64,000 nucleotides of DNA from Saccharopolyspora dendranthemae (GTDB lineage: Bacteria; Actinomycetota; Actinomycetes; Mycobacteriales; Pseudonocardiaceae), in contig NZ_VIWX01000001.1 of assembly GCF_007829955.1 (NCBI RefSeq), forward strand, positions 992,001 through 1,056,000, given 5' to 3'. The notes below the pieces were generated by a model that did no database searches, was not told the origin of the DNA, and was given only the letters and a program-made list of their open reading frames with translations. Below, one piece after another: positions 1 through 9,069 of this stretch (its first letter is position 1; each line of letters starts with the position of its first letter). The position numbers were made by a program, and so were the translations under genes.

Positions 1-721
1 CGGCGCCGACCAGCCGCAGCAGCTGCTGGTAGCTGTCCATGAACTCCTCGGCGCCTTCCTGGCCGAGCACGTAGTTGCGGACCTCGTCGTCGAGGCCGTT
101 GAACTCGCGCAGCTCGGGGATCCAGAAGGGGTTGGGCAGGAAACGGCAGTCCATCACCAGGTCGGCGTCCATCGGCAGCCCGTACTTGTAGCCGAAGGAC
201 AGCACGGTCACCCGCGTGCGGGTGCTGGCCTCGGTGCCGAAGGCGTCCTCGATCTTGCTGCGCAGCTGGTGCACGGACAGGCCGGTGGTGTCGAGCACCA
301 GGTCGGCTTCCGAGCGCAGCCGGGACAGCAGCGAGCGCTCGGCGGCGATGCCGTCGGCCAGCCGTCCGTCCGCCTGCATCGGGTGGCCGCGCCGGACCTG
401 CTCGAAGCGCCGGATCAGCACCTCGTCGGTGGCCTCCAGGAACAGCACCTTCGGCTTGTAGCCGCGGGCGTCGAGGTCCTTGATCACCGAGCCGAGGTCC
501 TCGGTGAAGGCGCGGCTGCGCACGTCCATCACCACCGCGACGCGGGTGATCTGGCCGCTCGAGCGGGCCCCCAGCTCGACCATGGTGGCGATCAGCTCCG
601 GCGGCAGGTTGTCCACCACGAACCAGCCGAGGTCCTCCAGGCACTTGGCCGCGGTGCTGCGGCCCGCTCCGGACAGGCCGCTGACGACCGCGACCTCGAT
701 GCCCGAATGCTCGTCACTCAC
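1..721 (-). CDS. rapZ: RapZ/YvcJ-type RNase adaptor, nucleotide-binding (3' end outside window)
   Basis: P-loop nucleotide-binding protein of the RapZ (YvcJ, UPF0042) family. In E. coli RapZ delivers the sRNA GlmZ to RNase E; the actinobacterial target is not known. Translating the minus strand from GTG at 721 gives a Walker A motif, GLSGAGRST, at residues 15-23, followed by the family motif [10 protein letters not shown]. Near the cut end it reads [17 protein letters not shown] and then FLPNPFW, which is diagnostic of the C-terminal domain. About 240 of an expected ~290 residues are present; the reading frame is open at the window edge. The GTG start overlaps the uvrC stop by 8 bp, so it is translationally coupled to uvrC. 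The uvrC-rapZ pairing is the normal actinobacterial order (Rv1420-Rv1421). Confidence 0.95.
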   Translation of the reverse strand, partial: MSDEHSGIEVAVVSGLSGAGRSTAAKCLEDLGWFVVDNLPPELIATMVELGARSSGQITRVAVVMDVRSRAFTEDLGSVIKDLDARGYKPKVLFLEATDEVLIRRFEQVRRGHPMQADGRLADGIAAERSLLSRLRSEADLVLDTTGLSVHQLRSKIEDAFGTEASTRTRVTVLSFGYKYGLPMDADLVMDCRFLPNPFWIPELREFNGLDDEVRNYVLGQEGAEEFMDSYQQLLRLVGA

Positions 722-2711
722 TTTGCTCCCCTTGCTTTCCAGCTGTCCCGTCGGCCAACGCCGCGTGCACGGTCTCCGCGGTGCTGCGACCGATCCCAGG
801 TACCGCCACGATGTCGTCGACGGTGGCCTGGCGAAGTTTCTTCACCGAGCCGAAGTGCTTGAGCAGCGCTGCGCGACGAGTCTCACCCAGACCCGGGATC
901 GAGTCCAATGTGGATCCGGTCATCCGCTTGCTCCGCTTGGCCCGGTGGTAGCTGATGGCGAAGCGGTGCGCCTCGTCCCGCACCCGCTGCAGCAGGTAGA
1001 GCGCCTCGCTGGTGCGCGCCAAGATCACCGGATCGGGGTCGGCGGGCAGCCACACCTCTTCGAGGCGCTTGGCCAGGCCGATCACCGCGACGTCGGTGAT
1101 GCCCATCTCGGTCAGCGCGTCGGCCGCGGCGTTGGCCTGCGGCCCGCCACCGTCGATGACCAGCAGGTTCGGCGGGTAGGCGAACCTCTTGGGACGCCCG
1201 GTGTCCGGGTCGATCGCGGGATCGGCTCCGGTGGCCTCGCCGTCCGGGGTCTCCTGCGGGACTTCCTTCGCGGTCTCGCTGAGGTAGCGGGCGAACCGGC
1301 GGCGCACGACCTCGTCGATCGAGCCGACGTCGCCTCCCTCGGCACCTTCCCGGACCTCGAAGCGGCGGTACTCGGACTTGCGCGGCACGCCGTCCTCGAA
1401 GACCACCAGCGAGGCCACCACGTCGCTGCCCTGCACGTGGCTGACGTCGATGCACTCGATGCGCAGCGGAGCGGTGTCCAGCGCGAGCGCTTCCTGCAGC
1501 TCCTGCAGCGCCGCCGAGCGCGCGGTGAGATCGCCGGCGCGGCGCAGCTTGTACTGCTGGAACGCCTCCTTGGCGTTCCGCTCCACGGTCTCCATCAGCG
1601 AACGCTTATCACCGCGCTGCGGAACGCGCAGGCTGACGCGGGTGCCGCGCAGCTCGCCGAGCCAGCCGGCGATGGTCTCGGAGTCCTCGGGCAGTTCGGG
1701 CACCAGCACCTCGCGGGGTACCGGGCTGCCGCCCGAGTCGGCCTGGTCGGCCAGGGCGGCCTGCTCCCCGTAGAACTGCGTGAGGAACTGGGAGGTCAGC
1801 TCCGAGGTGTCCTTGGTCTCGTCGCCCGAGGTCTCGACCTTGTCGATCACCCAGCCGCGCTGGCCGCGGACCCGGCCGCCGCGGATGTGGAAGACCTGCA
1901 CGGCCGCGGCGAGTTCGTCCTGGGCGAAGGCCACGACGTCGGCATCCGTGCCGTCGCCGAGCACCACCGCCTGCTTCTCCATCGCGCGGCGCAGCGCTTC
2001 GAGGTCGTCGCGCAGCCGGGCGGCGCGTTCGAACTCCAGCTCCGCGGAGGCGGCCTGCATCTGCTTGTCGAGCCTGCGCATCAGCTGGTCGGTCTGACCT
2101 GCCAGGAAGTCGCAGAAGTCCTCGACGATGCCGCGGTGCTCGTCGGCGCTGACCCGGCCCACGCAGGGCGCCGAGCACTTGCCGATGTAGCCGAGCAGGC
2201 AGGGGCGGCCGATCTGCGAGTGCCGCTTGAACACCCCGGCCGAGCAGGTGCGCGCCGGGAACACCCGCAGCAGCATGTCCAGCGTCTCGCGGATGGCCCA
2301 CGCGTGGGCGTAGGGACCGAAGTAGCGCACGCCGCGCTTGCGCGGACCGCGGTAGACGTGCAGCCGCGGGTACTCCTCGTGCAGCGTCACCGCCAGCACC
2401 GGGTAGGACTTGTCGTCGCGGTAGCGGACGTTGAACTTGGGGTCGTACTCCTTGATCCAGGAGTACTCCAGCTGCAGGGCTTCGACCTCGGTGCCCACCA
2501 CGGTCCACTGCACGCCGGTGGCGGTGGTGACCATCTGCCGGGTGCGCGGATGCAGCCCGGCGAGGTCGGCGAAGTACGAGGAAAGCCTGCTGCGCAAGCT
2601 CTTCGCCTTGCCGACGTAGATCACGCGCCCGGTGGCGTCGTGGAAGCGGTACACGCCCGGGGCGTCCGGGATCGTGCCTGGTGCTGGTCGGTAGGTGGAC
2701 GGGTCGGCCAC
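714..2711 (-). CDS. uvrC: UvrABC excinuclease subunit C
   Basis: UvrC makes both incisions around a DNA lesion in nucleotide excision repair. The 665-aa product has all the usual parts. An N-terminal GIY-YIG nuclease domain begins near residue 19 with GVYRF and [18 protein letters not shown] (UvrB-binding) motif lies near residues 205-240. The RNase H-like endonuclease domain carries IECIDVSH near residue 418 and [10 protein letters not shown] near 519. Tandem helix-hairpin-helix motifs follow at the end, including [18 protein letters not shown] and VPGIGRST. Length is normal. The start is GTG at 2711; the divergent metallo-hydrolase gene begins about 118 bp away, so both promoters lie in that gap. 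Confidence 0.97.
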   Translation of the reverse strand: MADPSTYRPAPGTIPDAPGVYRFHDATGRVIYVGKAKSLRSRLSSYFADLAGLHPRTRQMVTTATGVQWTVVGTEVEALQLEYSWIKEYDPKFNVRYRDDKSYPVLAVTLHEEYPRLHVYRGPRKRGVRYFGPYAHAWAIRETLDMLLRVFPARTCSAGVFKRHSQIGRPCLLGYIGKCSAPCVGRVSADEHRGIVEDFCDFLAGQTDQLMRRLDKQMQAASAELEFERAARLRDDLEALRRAMEKQAVVLGDGTDADVVAFAQDELAAAVQVFHIRGGRVRGQRGWVIDKVETSGDETKDTSELTSQFLTQFYGEQAALADQADSGGSPVPREVLVPELPEDSETIAGWLGELRGTRVSLRVPQRGDKRSLMETVERNAKEAFQQYKLRRAGDLTARSAALQELQEALALDTAPLRIECIDVSHVQGSDVVASLVVFEDGVPRKSEYRRFEVREGAEGGDVGSIDEVVRRRFARYLSETAKEVPQETPDGEATGADPAIDPDTGRPKRFAYPPNLLVIDGGGPQANAAADALTEMGITDVAVIGLAKRLEEVWLPADPDPVILARTSEALYLLQRVRDEAHRFAISYHRAKRSKRMTGSTLDSIPGLGETRRAALLKHFGSVKKLRQATVDDIVAVPGIGRSTAETVHAALADGTAGKQGEQSE

Positions 2712-2829
2712 GCCACCAGCCTACGTGCGATCCCCGACGGGACTCGTCGGCGGCCGGTCACCACACCGGGTTCGGATCAGGGCACACTGGGTGGTCCACG
2801 ATCTTCGCACGCGCCGCCGGGAGGTCACC

Positions 2830-3795
2830 TTGAGCTACGCCAACACCAGTCCCGACCGAGCCCCCGACCGATCCGCCCCCGAGCGCGCCTCGCTCTGCGA
2901 GGTCGGACCAGGTGTGCACGCCTGGGTGCAGCCGGACGGTTCGTGGTGGATCAACAACGCGGGCGCGGTCTTCTCCGACGACGGGATCGTGCTGGTCGAC
3001 ACCTGCGCGACCGCGGTGCGCACCCGCCGCTTCCTGGACGCGGTGCGCGCGCAGGGCGGGGACGCGCCGATCCGCTTCGCGGTCAACACCCACCTGCACG
3101 GCGACCACACCTACGGCAACGCGCTGCTGCCGGATTCCACCGCGGTCGTGGGGCATTCCGCGACCCGCGACGGCATCCTCGCCGACACGATCCTGCACGA
3201 GACCCCGCCGGTCTGGGAACCCTCGCCGCAGTGGGAGATCACCGAGCACCGAGCACCGTCGGTGGTGCTGCGGGACTCGCTGACGCTGCACGTGGGCGAC
3301 CGGGCCGTCGAGCTGCACCACCCGGGCTTCGCCGCCCACACACCGGGTGACGTGGTCGCGTGGGTGCCCGATTCGTCGGTGCTGTTCAGCGGGGATCTGC
3401 TGTTCCACGGCGTGACGCCGCTGGTGTTCATGGGATCGGTCGAGGGCGCGCTGAAGTCCTTGGAGTGGTTGGCGGGATTCCGCCCCACAGCGGTGGTTCC
3501 GGGCCACGGCTCGACGTTGCCGGGCACCGCGCTCCCCCGCGTCCTGGAGGACCACGCGCGCTACTACCGATTCGTCCTGGACACCGCCCGCAAGGGCCGC
3601 ACCGACGACCTCAGCCCGCTGGAGGCCGCGAAGCGCTGCGACCTCGGCGAATTCGCGAACTGGCCGGACGCCGAGCGCATCGTGCTCAACCTCCACCGCG
3701 CCTACGCCGAGGCCGACGAACGCGACATGGACCTCGCCGAAGCGTTCGGCGACGCCGTCACCTACCACGGCGGCCCCCTGCCGACCCACGTGTGA
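2830..3795 (+). CDS. metallo-beta-lactamase-fold hydrolase
   Basis: Predicted cytoplasmic metal-dependent hydrolase of the MBL superfamily; substrate unknown. The zinc-ligand motif HLHGDH lies at residues 88-93. It is followed by a distal FSGDLLF aspartate and VVPGHGS, which complete the binuclear site. The reading frame is open upstream to 2695, but the best start is TTG at 2830, preceded by GGGAGG about 5 bp upstream; the upstream in-frame stretch lacks MBL similarity. That gives 321 aa. The domain layout resembles the quinoprotein relay/SoxH-like MBL group, not beta-lactamases. The gene is divergent from uvrC and converges on the GH172 gene across a palindromic repeat. Confidence 0.85.
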   Translation: MSYANTSPDRAPDRSAPERASLCEVGPGVHAWVQPDGSWWINNAGAVFSDDGIVLVDTCATAVRTRRFLDAVRAQGGDAPIRFAVNTHLHGDHTYGNALLPDSTAVVGHSATRDGILADTILHETPPVWEPSPQWEITEHRAPSVVLRDSLTLHVGDRAVELHHPGFAAHTPGDVVAWVPDSSVLFSGDLLFHGVTPLVFMGSVEGALKSLEWLAGFRPTAVVPGHGSTLPGTALPRVLEDHARYYRFVLDTARKGRTDDLSPLEAAKRCDLGEFANWPDAERIVLNLHRAYAEADERDMDLAEAFGDAVTYHGGPLPTHV

Positions 3796-3826
3796 GCCCC
3801 GCCGCGATGCCCGAAGAACGAGGGCC

Positions 3827-3900
3827 CTGGGCAGTTCTGGTCTGAATTGACCCGACATGTCGAACGTCGATCATGGACGGTTCGGACCACAACTGCCCAG
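3827..3900. repeat. diverged copy of the dispersed palindromic repeat
   Basis: A 74-bp imperfect palindrome with outer arms CTGGGCAGTTCTGGTCTGAA and TTCGGACCACAACTGCCCAG. Internal blocks CGACATGTCG and GATCATGG line up with the core of the 68-bp repeats at 26167, 34817 and 62009, so this is a relative of that family. It lies between two converging genes, where it could also act as a bidirectional terminator. It has no T-tract. Confidence 0.75.
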
Positions 3901-3964
3901 CGACCGGACACCGGCCTCAGCCCCCGCACGGCTCCCGAACGAGGCGCACCTGGTCAGGAGCCGT

Positions 3965-5044
3965 TCACAGCGGGCGTGGGAGGCGTTCGTCCACCGGGGC
4001 CAAGGTCACCGGCAGGGCCGGGAGGGTCTGGTACCAGTAGGCCGTGGAGGACACGTCGTCGGAGCGCTTGTTGGCGTGACCGTGCTCGATGGTCGCCTTG
4101 ATGGAGCGGTCGAAGACGATCGGGTCCTCGACGTGGAAGCGGTAGTAGGACACCTGCCCGCTCCAGTTCTCGCCACCCGCCATGGTGATCCCGTGGTACG
4201 GCGCGTGGTACTCCTGGTTCGGGCACCACGCGGTGTTGAAGTAGTCCTCGGTACCGGTGCCGTGCAACCGCGGCGGCCAGGGTTCTCCGTCGATGAAGAA
4301 CATGTCGTCGCCCTCGCCGTACCAGTTCCAGGCGGTGGTCTCGCGCAGGTTGTGCACGTTGAGGACGGTTCCGACGTAATGCCCGCGCCCTTCGGCCTCC
4401 AGCATCACGAAGTTGCCCGCGCCGTCGGTGTTGTGGCCGCCGAAGAGGAACTCCTCGTTGGTCTGGTCGCCCTGCGGGACGCCGTCGGTGGGGTTCTGCC
4501 GCCGCCACTGCGCGTGGAAGTAGGCCAGTTCCGGATCGGGTTCGGGGTAGCTCTCGTAGTCGACGTAGAAGTAGAACGTCACGGGCTTGACGCTCATCTC
4601 GCTGATCAGCTCGACGCGGGCGCGTCCGGCGAAGGGCATCGCGAACCAGCAGTTGAAGCCCTTGCCGTCCTGCGGGCTCATCTGCAGCGGCGCGGAGCTG
4701 AAGTTCACGCTGCGGCCGTGCCCGACGCCGAAGAAGTCGCCGAGCGGCACCAGGACGGCCGCGTGCGGCTGGTCGTCCCAGGTGATGCGCAGGACGAGCC
4801 GGCGCAGGTAGTCGCCTTCGAGCTCGACGGCCTCACCGACGTGGTCGAGCGCGACCGTGCACCAGATGTGGGTGATCACCCCAGGTCCGGTGATGTCGGC
4901 CAGCATCCGGGTCTCCCCCGGCATGACGCGCACGTTGTCGGTGTTGCCCCCGGAGGTGTCCCAGCTCGACACGCGACCGCTGCGCGTGGCGCGCAGCCGC
5001 GGCAGATCCCTCAGACTGCTTCCGAAATCCCCATAACCGGCCAT
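3965..5044 (-). CDS. DUF2961 / glycoside hydrolase family 172 protein
   Basis: 359-aa protein of the DUF2961 family, now GH172. Known members act on difructose anhydrides or on D-arabinofuranosides. Family signatures seen are an N-terminal LADITGPGVITHIWC, a central FFGVGHG, and a distal HGTGTEDYFNTAW carrying acidic residues of the active site. No signal peptide is visible, so the enzyme is probably intracellular. The ATG start at 5044 has GGGGAGG 8 bp upstream. Upstream on the same strand is a dihydroorotate-dehydrogenase-like gene with a ~105-bp gap; no sugar transporter is adjacent. The substrate is unknown; since relatives make arabinogalactan walls, an arabinan product is one possibility. 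Confidence 0.85.
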   Translation of the reverse strand: MAGYGDFGSSLRDLPRLRATRSGRVSSWDTSGGNTDNVRVMPGETRMLADITGPGVITHIWCTVALDHVGEAVELEGDYLRRLVLRITWDDQPHAAVLVPLGDFFGVGHGRSVNFSSAPLQMSPQDGKGFNCWFAMPFAGRARVELISEMSVKPVTFYFYVDYESYPEPDPELAYFHAQWRRQNPTDGVPQGDQTNEEFLFGGHNTDGAGNFVMLEAEGRGHYVGTVLNVHNLRETTAWNWYGEGDDMFFIDGEPWPPRLHGTGTEDYFNTAWCPNQEYHAPYHGITMAGGENWSGQVSYYRFHVEDPIVFDRSIKATIEHGHANKRSDDVSSTAYWYQTLPALPVTLAPVDERLPRPL

Positions 5045-5149
5045 GGTGTTGCCTCCCCAGTCGGCAGACGGCAGTGTCCTTGATCACTGTCTACCATCTC
5101 GGGCGGTGTCACCGGACGCGAATCACCCAGCCCCCGGGGGGGTTGGTCG

Positions 5150-6172
5150 TCAGCGCGTCGGGGGCGTGTAGTTCTCGATGCGCTGCAACAGTTTCCGGAT
5201 GCGGGCGCCGTAGATCGGCGAGAGGGCGTAGCCGGGGTAGCTGGCGAACCAGCTGGCGCTGCCGAGACTGACGGCGTCGGCACCGGCCCAGAAGTACTCG
5301 CGGCAGTCGTCGAAGCTGCGGATGCCGCCGGTGGCGATGATCGGCAGCGTCACGTCGGCGTCGCGCAGCTCCTTGATCACGCGCAGCCCGATCGGCTTGA
5401 TCGCGCGTCCGGAGAGACCGCCGAAACCGTTCTTCAGCAGCGGTGTCCCGGTCTCGGGGTCCAGCCGCAGGCCCTTGACGGTGTTGATCGCGGTCAGCGC
5501 GGACACGCCGTGCTTCGCGGCGAGCCGGGCGTGCCCGATGTAGTCGTAGTCGGGCGAGAGCTTGAGGATCACCGGGTGGTTGCTGCGCGGCACGGCTTCG
5601 GCGAGCACCGATTCGATGATCTGGTTGAAGTCGAAGTTCACGTTGTGGCAGGAGACGTTGAACTCCAGCGCCGCGATGTCGCCGACCGGGACGGCGGCGT
5701 TGACCTTGTCGACGAGCGTCACGAACTCCTCGACGGAGAACCCGCCGACGGACATGATCGTGTTCTGCGCCCGGGTGCGCGGGTAGTAGTCGCGCAGGTA
5801 GGCGTCGATGCCGACGTTGCACCAGCCGAAGGCGTTGAGCCAGCCCCCGTCGACCTGGCGCAGCGCCTGCCCGTAGCGCTTGAGCAGACCGGGCAGCTCG
5901 CGCAGCTCCCAGTCGTCCTTGGTGGTGAAGTGGCCTTCGCGCGGCTCGACGGTGACCGTGCGGGTGGTGACGGCGCCGAAGCGCTCCAGCGGGACGAAGT
6001 TCGAGATGGGGCTCATGCCGTAGGCCATGACCTTGGCGTTGGCCACGCCGTAGCCCAACAGGCTCGACGAGGTGACCAGGCGGTTGCGAAGCCTGATGTC
6101 ACCGAGGCGGACGCCGGGCTCGGCGCTCTCGTCTCGGACCAACCGAAGGTTGCGCTCCTGGGCCACGCTCAC
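5150..6172 (-). CDS. dihydroorotate dehydrogenase-family flavoprotein
   Basis: 340-aa FMN-binding TIM-barrel protein of the class 1 dihydroorotate dehydrogenase superfamily. Visible motifs are SSLLGYGVAN near residue 38, FNVSCHNVN (the usual NxSCPN catalytic-loop position with Pro replaced by His), LKLSPD, GGLSGRAIKPIGLRVI and the phosphate-binding ATGGIRSFDDC followed by GADAVSLGSA. The GTG start at 6172 is fixed by an AGGAGG box about 6 bp upstream. No other pyrimidine gene and no pyrK-like electron-transfer subunit is nearby, so a role in de novo UMP synthesis is uncertain. It could oxidise another cyclic substrate, like PreA-type enzymes. Confidence 0.8.
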   Translation of the reverse strand: MSVAQERNLRLVRDESAEPGVRLGDIRLRNRLVTSSSLLGYGVANAKVMAYGMSPISNFVPLERFGAVTTRTVTVEPREGHFTTKDDWELRELPGLLKRYGQALRQVDGGWLNAFGWCNVGIDAYLRDYYPRTRAQNTIMSVGGFSVEEFVTLVDKVNAAVPVGDIAALEFNVSCHNVNFDFNQIIESVLAEAVPRSNHPVILKLSPDYDYIGHARLAAKHGVSALTAINTVKGLRLDPETGTPLLKNGFGGLSGRAIKPIGLRVIKELRDADVTLPIIATGGIRSFDDCREYFWAGADAVSLGSASWFASYPGYALSPIYGARIRKLLQRIENYTPPTR

Positions 6173-6307
6173 GATCTCCTCCTACCGACGACCACCCGCC
6201 ATTGTCCCCCACGACGGGCACCGCGCCCATGCGGGCTCGCCCACACTCCTCGCCCGAATCGTTGCGTTTCGAACACCGAACCGCTTCCATGGGTGGTGTG
6301 AGCGCTC

Positions 6308-7468
6308 TTGTCTGAAACCACCGAAGCTCCAACGGTTTCCGCACGTCGCGCACGCTGGGGAGTGATCGGCTACTTCGTGGCCACCGGCGCGGCCTTGGGG
6401 ACCTGGACCGCGCGGATCCCCGCGATCAAGCGAGATCTGGAGCTCGACGACGGCCAGATGACGGTCGCGCTGTTCGCGATCGCGGTGGGTTCGGTGCTGG
6501 CGATGCAGTTCGTCGGGCACCTCGCGGACCGCTTCGGCAGCGCCCGCGTGCTGGGGCCGGGCGGGCTGGTGATGGCAGCGGGACTGCTGCTGCCCGGTTA
6601 CGCGGGTTCACTCCCGGTGCTGGTGGGGGGCCTGGTGCTGTTCGGCGCCGGGCACGGCGTCGTCGACGTGGCGATGAACGCCCACTCGATGCAGGTCCAG
6701 CGGCACTACTCGCGGCCCATCGTGATCACGTTCCACGCGCTGTTCAGCATCGGCGGCCTGTTGGGCTCCGGCGCCGGGGCGGTGGCCGCGCAGCTCGACG
6801 TGCCGGTGCCGGTCCACTTCACGCTCGCGGCCGTCGCGCTCGCGGTGCTGGTCGAGGCGTCCCGGCGGCGGTTGCTGCCCGCCGAGCCGCAGGAGGCGGC
6901 CGAGCAGAACCGGGGACGCGGCATCTCGCCCGCGATCCTGCTGCTGGGGGTGCTGGCGTTCAGCTGCTCGCTGGGTGAGGGCTCGATGGCCGACTGGTCC
7001 CCGCTGTACCTGCACGACGAGCTGCGCACGAGCCCGGCGGTCGCGGCGATCGGCTACGCGGTGTTCTCGACGATGATGGCCGTCTGCCGCTTCCTCGGCG
7101 ACCGCCTGGTGGCCCGCTTCGGACCGGTCGCCCTGGTCCGCACCTGCGGCCTGATCGCCGGGATCGGCATGGGCGCCGGGCTGCTCGCGCACCACCCGGT
7201 GGCGGCGATCGTCGGCTTCGCGCTGTTCGGGATCGGCCTGTCCTGCATCATCCCGCAGGTGTTCAGCGCCGCGGGCACCCGCGACCCCGCCCGAGCGGGC
7301 CGCGACCTCGCTCAGGTGAGCACCCTCGGCTACGGCGGCCTCCTGGCCGGCCCGGTCCTCATCGGCGTGATCACCCACTGGACCGACCTCACCACGGCCC
7401 TCACGATCCCGGCCGCCCTCGCCCTGGTCGTGGCCCTCGCGGCGCCGGTGGTCCGCCCCCGCCCCTGA
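6308..7468 (+). CDS. MFS transporter
   Basis: 386-aa integral membrane protein of the major facilitator superfamily with about 12 hydrophobic segments. The loop 2-3 signature HLADRFGSARV appears near residue 74, and the second half repeats the pattern with RFLGDRLVARFG. The N-terminal TARIPAIKRDLELDDGQM is typical of the small YbjJ/FucP-like MFS group found in actinobacteria. Substrate is unknown. The start is TTG at 6308 and the ribosome-binding site is weak, so an internal start remains possible. The gene is divergent from the dehydrogenase-like gene and lies upstream of the FKBP gene, with ~95 bp between them. Confidence 0.85.
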   Translation: MSETTEAPTVSARRARWGVIGYFVATGAALGTWTARIPAIKRDLELDDGQMTVALFAIAVGSVLAMQFVGHLADRFGSARVLGPGGLVMAAGLLLPGYAGSLPVLVGGLVLFGAGHGVVDVAMNAHSMQVQRHYSRPIVITFHALFSIGGLLGSGAGAVAAQLDVPVPVHFTLAAVALAVLVEASRRRLLPAEPQEAAEQNRGRGISPAILLLGVLAFSCSLGEGSMADWSPLYLHDELRTSPAVAAIGYAVFSTMMAVCRFLGDRLVARFGPVALVRTCGLIAGIGMGAGLLAHHPVAAIVGFALFGIGLSCIIPQVFSAAGTRDPARAGRDLAQVSTLGYGGLLAGPVLIGVITHWTDLTTALTIPAALALVVALAAPVVRPRP

Positions 7469-7562
7469 CCTCGCGGCGCCGCGTTCCGGGGGTGGGGTGC
7501 GACCCGGGTCGGGTGTGACCACAATGGTCGGTGAGAAGTTTCCGAACTCTAGGAGCACTTTC

Positions 7563-7937
7563 GTGAGCAACGAGAAGCCCGTCGTCGAGGCCCCCACCGG
7601 TGAGCCGCCGGCCGACCTGGTGATCGAGGACATCGTCGTCGGCGACGGTGCCGAGGCGAAGGCCGGCGACAACGTGGCCGCGCACTACGTGGGCGTGTCG
7701 CACAGCACCGGCGAGGAGTTCGATTCGAGCTGGAACCGCGGTCAGCCGCTCCAGCTCCAGCTGGGCTCCGGCATGGTCATCGAGGGCTGGGACCGCGGCC
7801 TGCAGGGCATGAAGGTCGGCGGCCGCCGTCGCCTGTCCATCCCGCCGCACATGGGCTACGGCCCGCGCGGCGTGCCCGGCGTCATCGCCCCCAACGAGAC
7901 CCTCGTCTTCGTCTGCGACCTCGTCTCCGCGGGCTGA
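7563..7937 (+). CDS. FKBP-type peptidyl-prolyl cis-trans isomerase
   Basis: Single-domain FKBP of 124 aa that catalyses cis-trans isomerisation of X-Pro bonds. Core motifs seen are FDSSWNRGQPLQLQLGSG, VIEGWDRGLQGMKVGGRR, IPPHMGYGPRG and IAPNETLVFVCDL, which include the aromatic active-site residues of the family. No signal peptide, so cytoplasmic. An upstream in-frame ATG at 7497 exists, but GTG at 7563 is preferred: it has AGGAG 7-8 bp upstream and gives the normal family length. A strong hairpin follows the stop. Confidence 0.93.
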   Translation: MSNEKPVVEAPTGEPPADLVIEDIVVGDGAEAKAGDNVAAHYVGVSHSTGEEFDSSWNRGQPLQLQLGSGMVIEGWDRGLQGMKVGGRRRLSIPPHMGYGPRGVPGVIAPNETLVFVCDLVSAG

Positions 7938-7954
7938 CCTCGCCGGACGTGTGC

Positions 7955-7992
7955 AGAGCCCCGGCGATCGCGTGCGCGATCACCGGGGCTCT
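7955..7992. terminator. bidirectional hairpin terminator
   Basis: GC-rich inverted repeat with arms starting AGAGCCCCGG and ending CCGGGGCTCT, stem about 18 bp with one mismatch and a tiny loop. It sits between the converging FKBP and PH-domain genes, 17 bp from each stop. No U-tract on either strand, as is usual in actinobacteria. Confidence 0.75.
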
Positions 7993-8009
7993 CGTGGTCT
8001 CGGGGCGGG

Positions 8010-8447
8010 TCAGGCGTCGATCGAGCGGCGGAGTTCGCGCAGCTCGCGCATCGCGGTGACCGCGTGGTTCCCGTCGGTGGCCTGGACCGCCATGATCGGG
8101 ACGTACTCGTCCTCGGGCAGCTCCACCCGCGCCCACGGCGCTCCGTCGGGGAACGTGACGCCCTGCACGAGCTGCCACGGGATGCGCTGGGTGCCGATGA
8201 TGTTGCGGACCTCCAGGCCCTCGGCGTCGGCCCGCAGCCGCGGCCTGGTCAGCAGCATCACGCCGGAGGCCAGCAGCAAGCCCAGGAAACCCATCGCGAT
8301 CTGGTCGGAGACGTTGAAGACCACGCCGGTCGGAGTGCTCCGCAGCAGCGTTCCGACCAGCGCGAACACACCCACCAGGAGGATCGCGAGCGGGATCGCG
8401 ACCCGGCGCACCTTGCGCGGGCGCACGTCCACGGTCCCGGTGCTCAC
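8010..8447 (-). CDS. bacterial PH-domain membrane protein
   Basis: 145-aa protein with two N-terminal membrane segments (residues ~15-35 and ~50-67) followed by a small bacterial PH-like domain that starts around [13 protein letters not shown] and contains IPWQLVQGV. Function is unknown. It is the counterpart, by position and layout, of Rv1417, which follows ribH in M. tuberculosis. The GTG start at 8447 overlaps the ribH stop by 4 bp (GTGA), so it is the last gene of the rib operon and translationally coupled. Longer open frames upstream are shadows of ribH. Confidence 0.85.
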   Translation of the reverse strand: MSTGTVDVRPRKVRRVAIPLAILLVGVFALVGTLLRSTPTGVVFNVSDQIAMGFLGLLLASGVMLLTRPRLRADAEGLEVRNIIGTQRIPWQLVQGVTFPDGAPWARVELPEDEYVPIMAVQATDGNHAVTAMRELRELRRSIDA

Positions 8448-8944
8448 AGGAACCCCCGGTCGCCGTCGGCGCCGACGCGCAGGCCCCGCAGCACGAGCGC
8501 TGTCTCCAGCGCCGCCGCGGTCGCCTCGAAGCCCTTGTCCTCCACCGAGTCGACGAACCCGGCTCGTGCCTCGGCCTGCTCCAGGGTGTCGCAGGTCAGG
8601 ACGCCGTTGCCGACCGCAGTGGACTCGTCCAGCGACACCCGGGTCAGGCCCTGGGTGACCGAGTCGCACACGTACTCGAAGTGCGGGGTTCCGCCGCGGA
8701 TGACCACGCCGAGCGCGACGACCGCGTCGTGCGAGTGCGCCAGCTGCTGGCACACGACCGGCAGCTCCACCGAGCCCGGCACGCGGACGACGGTCGGCTC
8801 GGCGATGCCGGCTTCCTTGGCCGCTTCGACGGCGCGGTCGAGCATCTGATCGACCAGGTGCTCGTGCCACCGGATCGCCGCGATGCCCACCTTCAGGTCA
8901 CCGGCCTCAGGCACGCTGACCCGCGGCCTGCCTTCCCCGCTCAT
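8444..8944 (-). CDS. ribH: 6,7-dimethyl-8-ribityllumazine synthase
   Basis: Condenses 5-amino-6-ribitylaminouracil with dihydroxybutanone phosphate, the penultimate step of riboflavin synthesis. The 166-aa product has normal length. Recognisable pieces are [44 protein letters not shown] (with the His of the active site) and [14 protein letters not shown]. It is separated from ribBA upstream by ~125 bp, the largest gap in the rib operon, so a secondary promoter there is possible. Confidence 0.96.
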   Translation of the reverse strand: MSGEGRPRVSVPEAGDLKVGIAAIRWHEHLVDQMLDRAVEAAKEAGIAEPTVVRVPGSVELPVVCQQLAHSHDAVVALGVVIRGGTPHFEYVCDSVTQGLTRVSLDESTAVGNGVLTCDTLEQAEARAGFVDSVEDKGFEATAAALETALVLRGLRVGADGDRGFL

Positions 8945-9069
8945 GTCTTGTCCGCCTCTCCGCGCTTTTCAGTGGTGGTTGCGTCGCGGCCGGAGGTTTC
9001 TCGTGGCCGGGTCGCATCACGGTTCCCCTGAGGTGCTGTTCTCAAGAGCTCCTGCTGCTTCGACGAACC

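Noticed and set aside
480..3350. 956-codon plus-strand open frame
   Set aside because: Antisense shadow of rapZ and uvrC produced by high GC; no homology in its translation, and the true genes are clear on the other strand.
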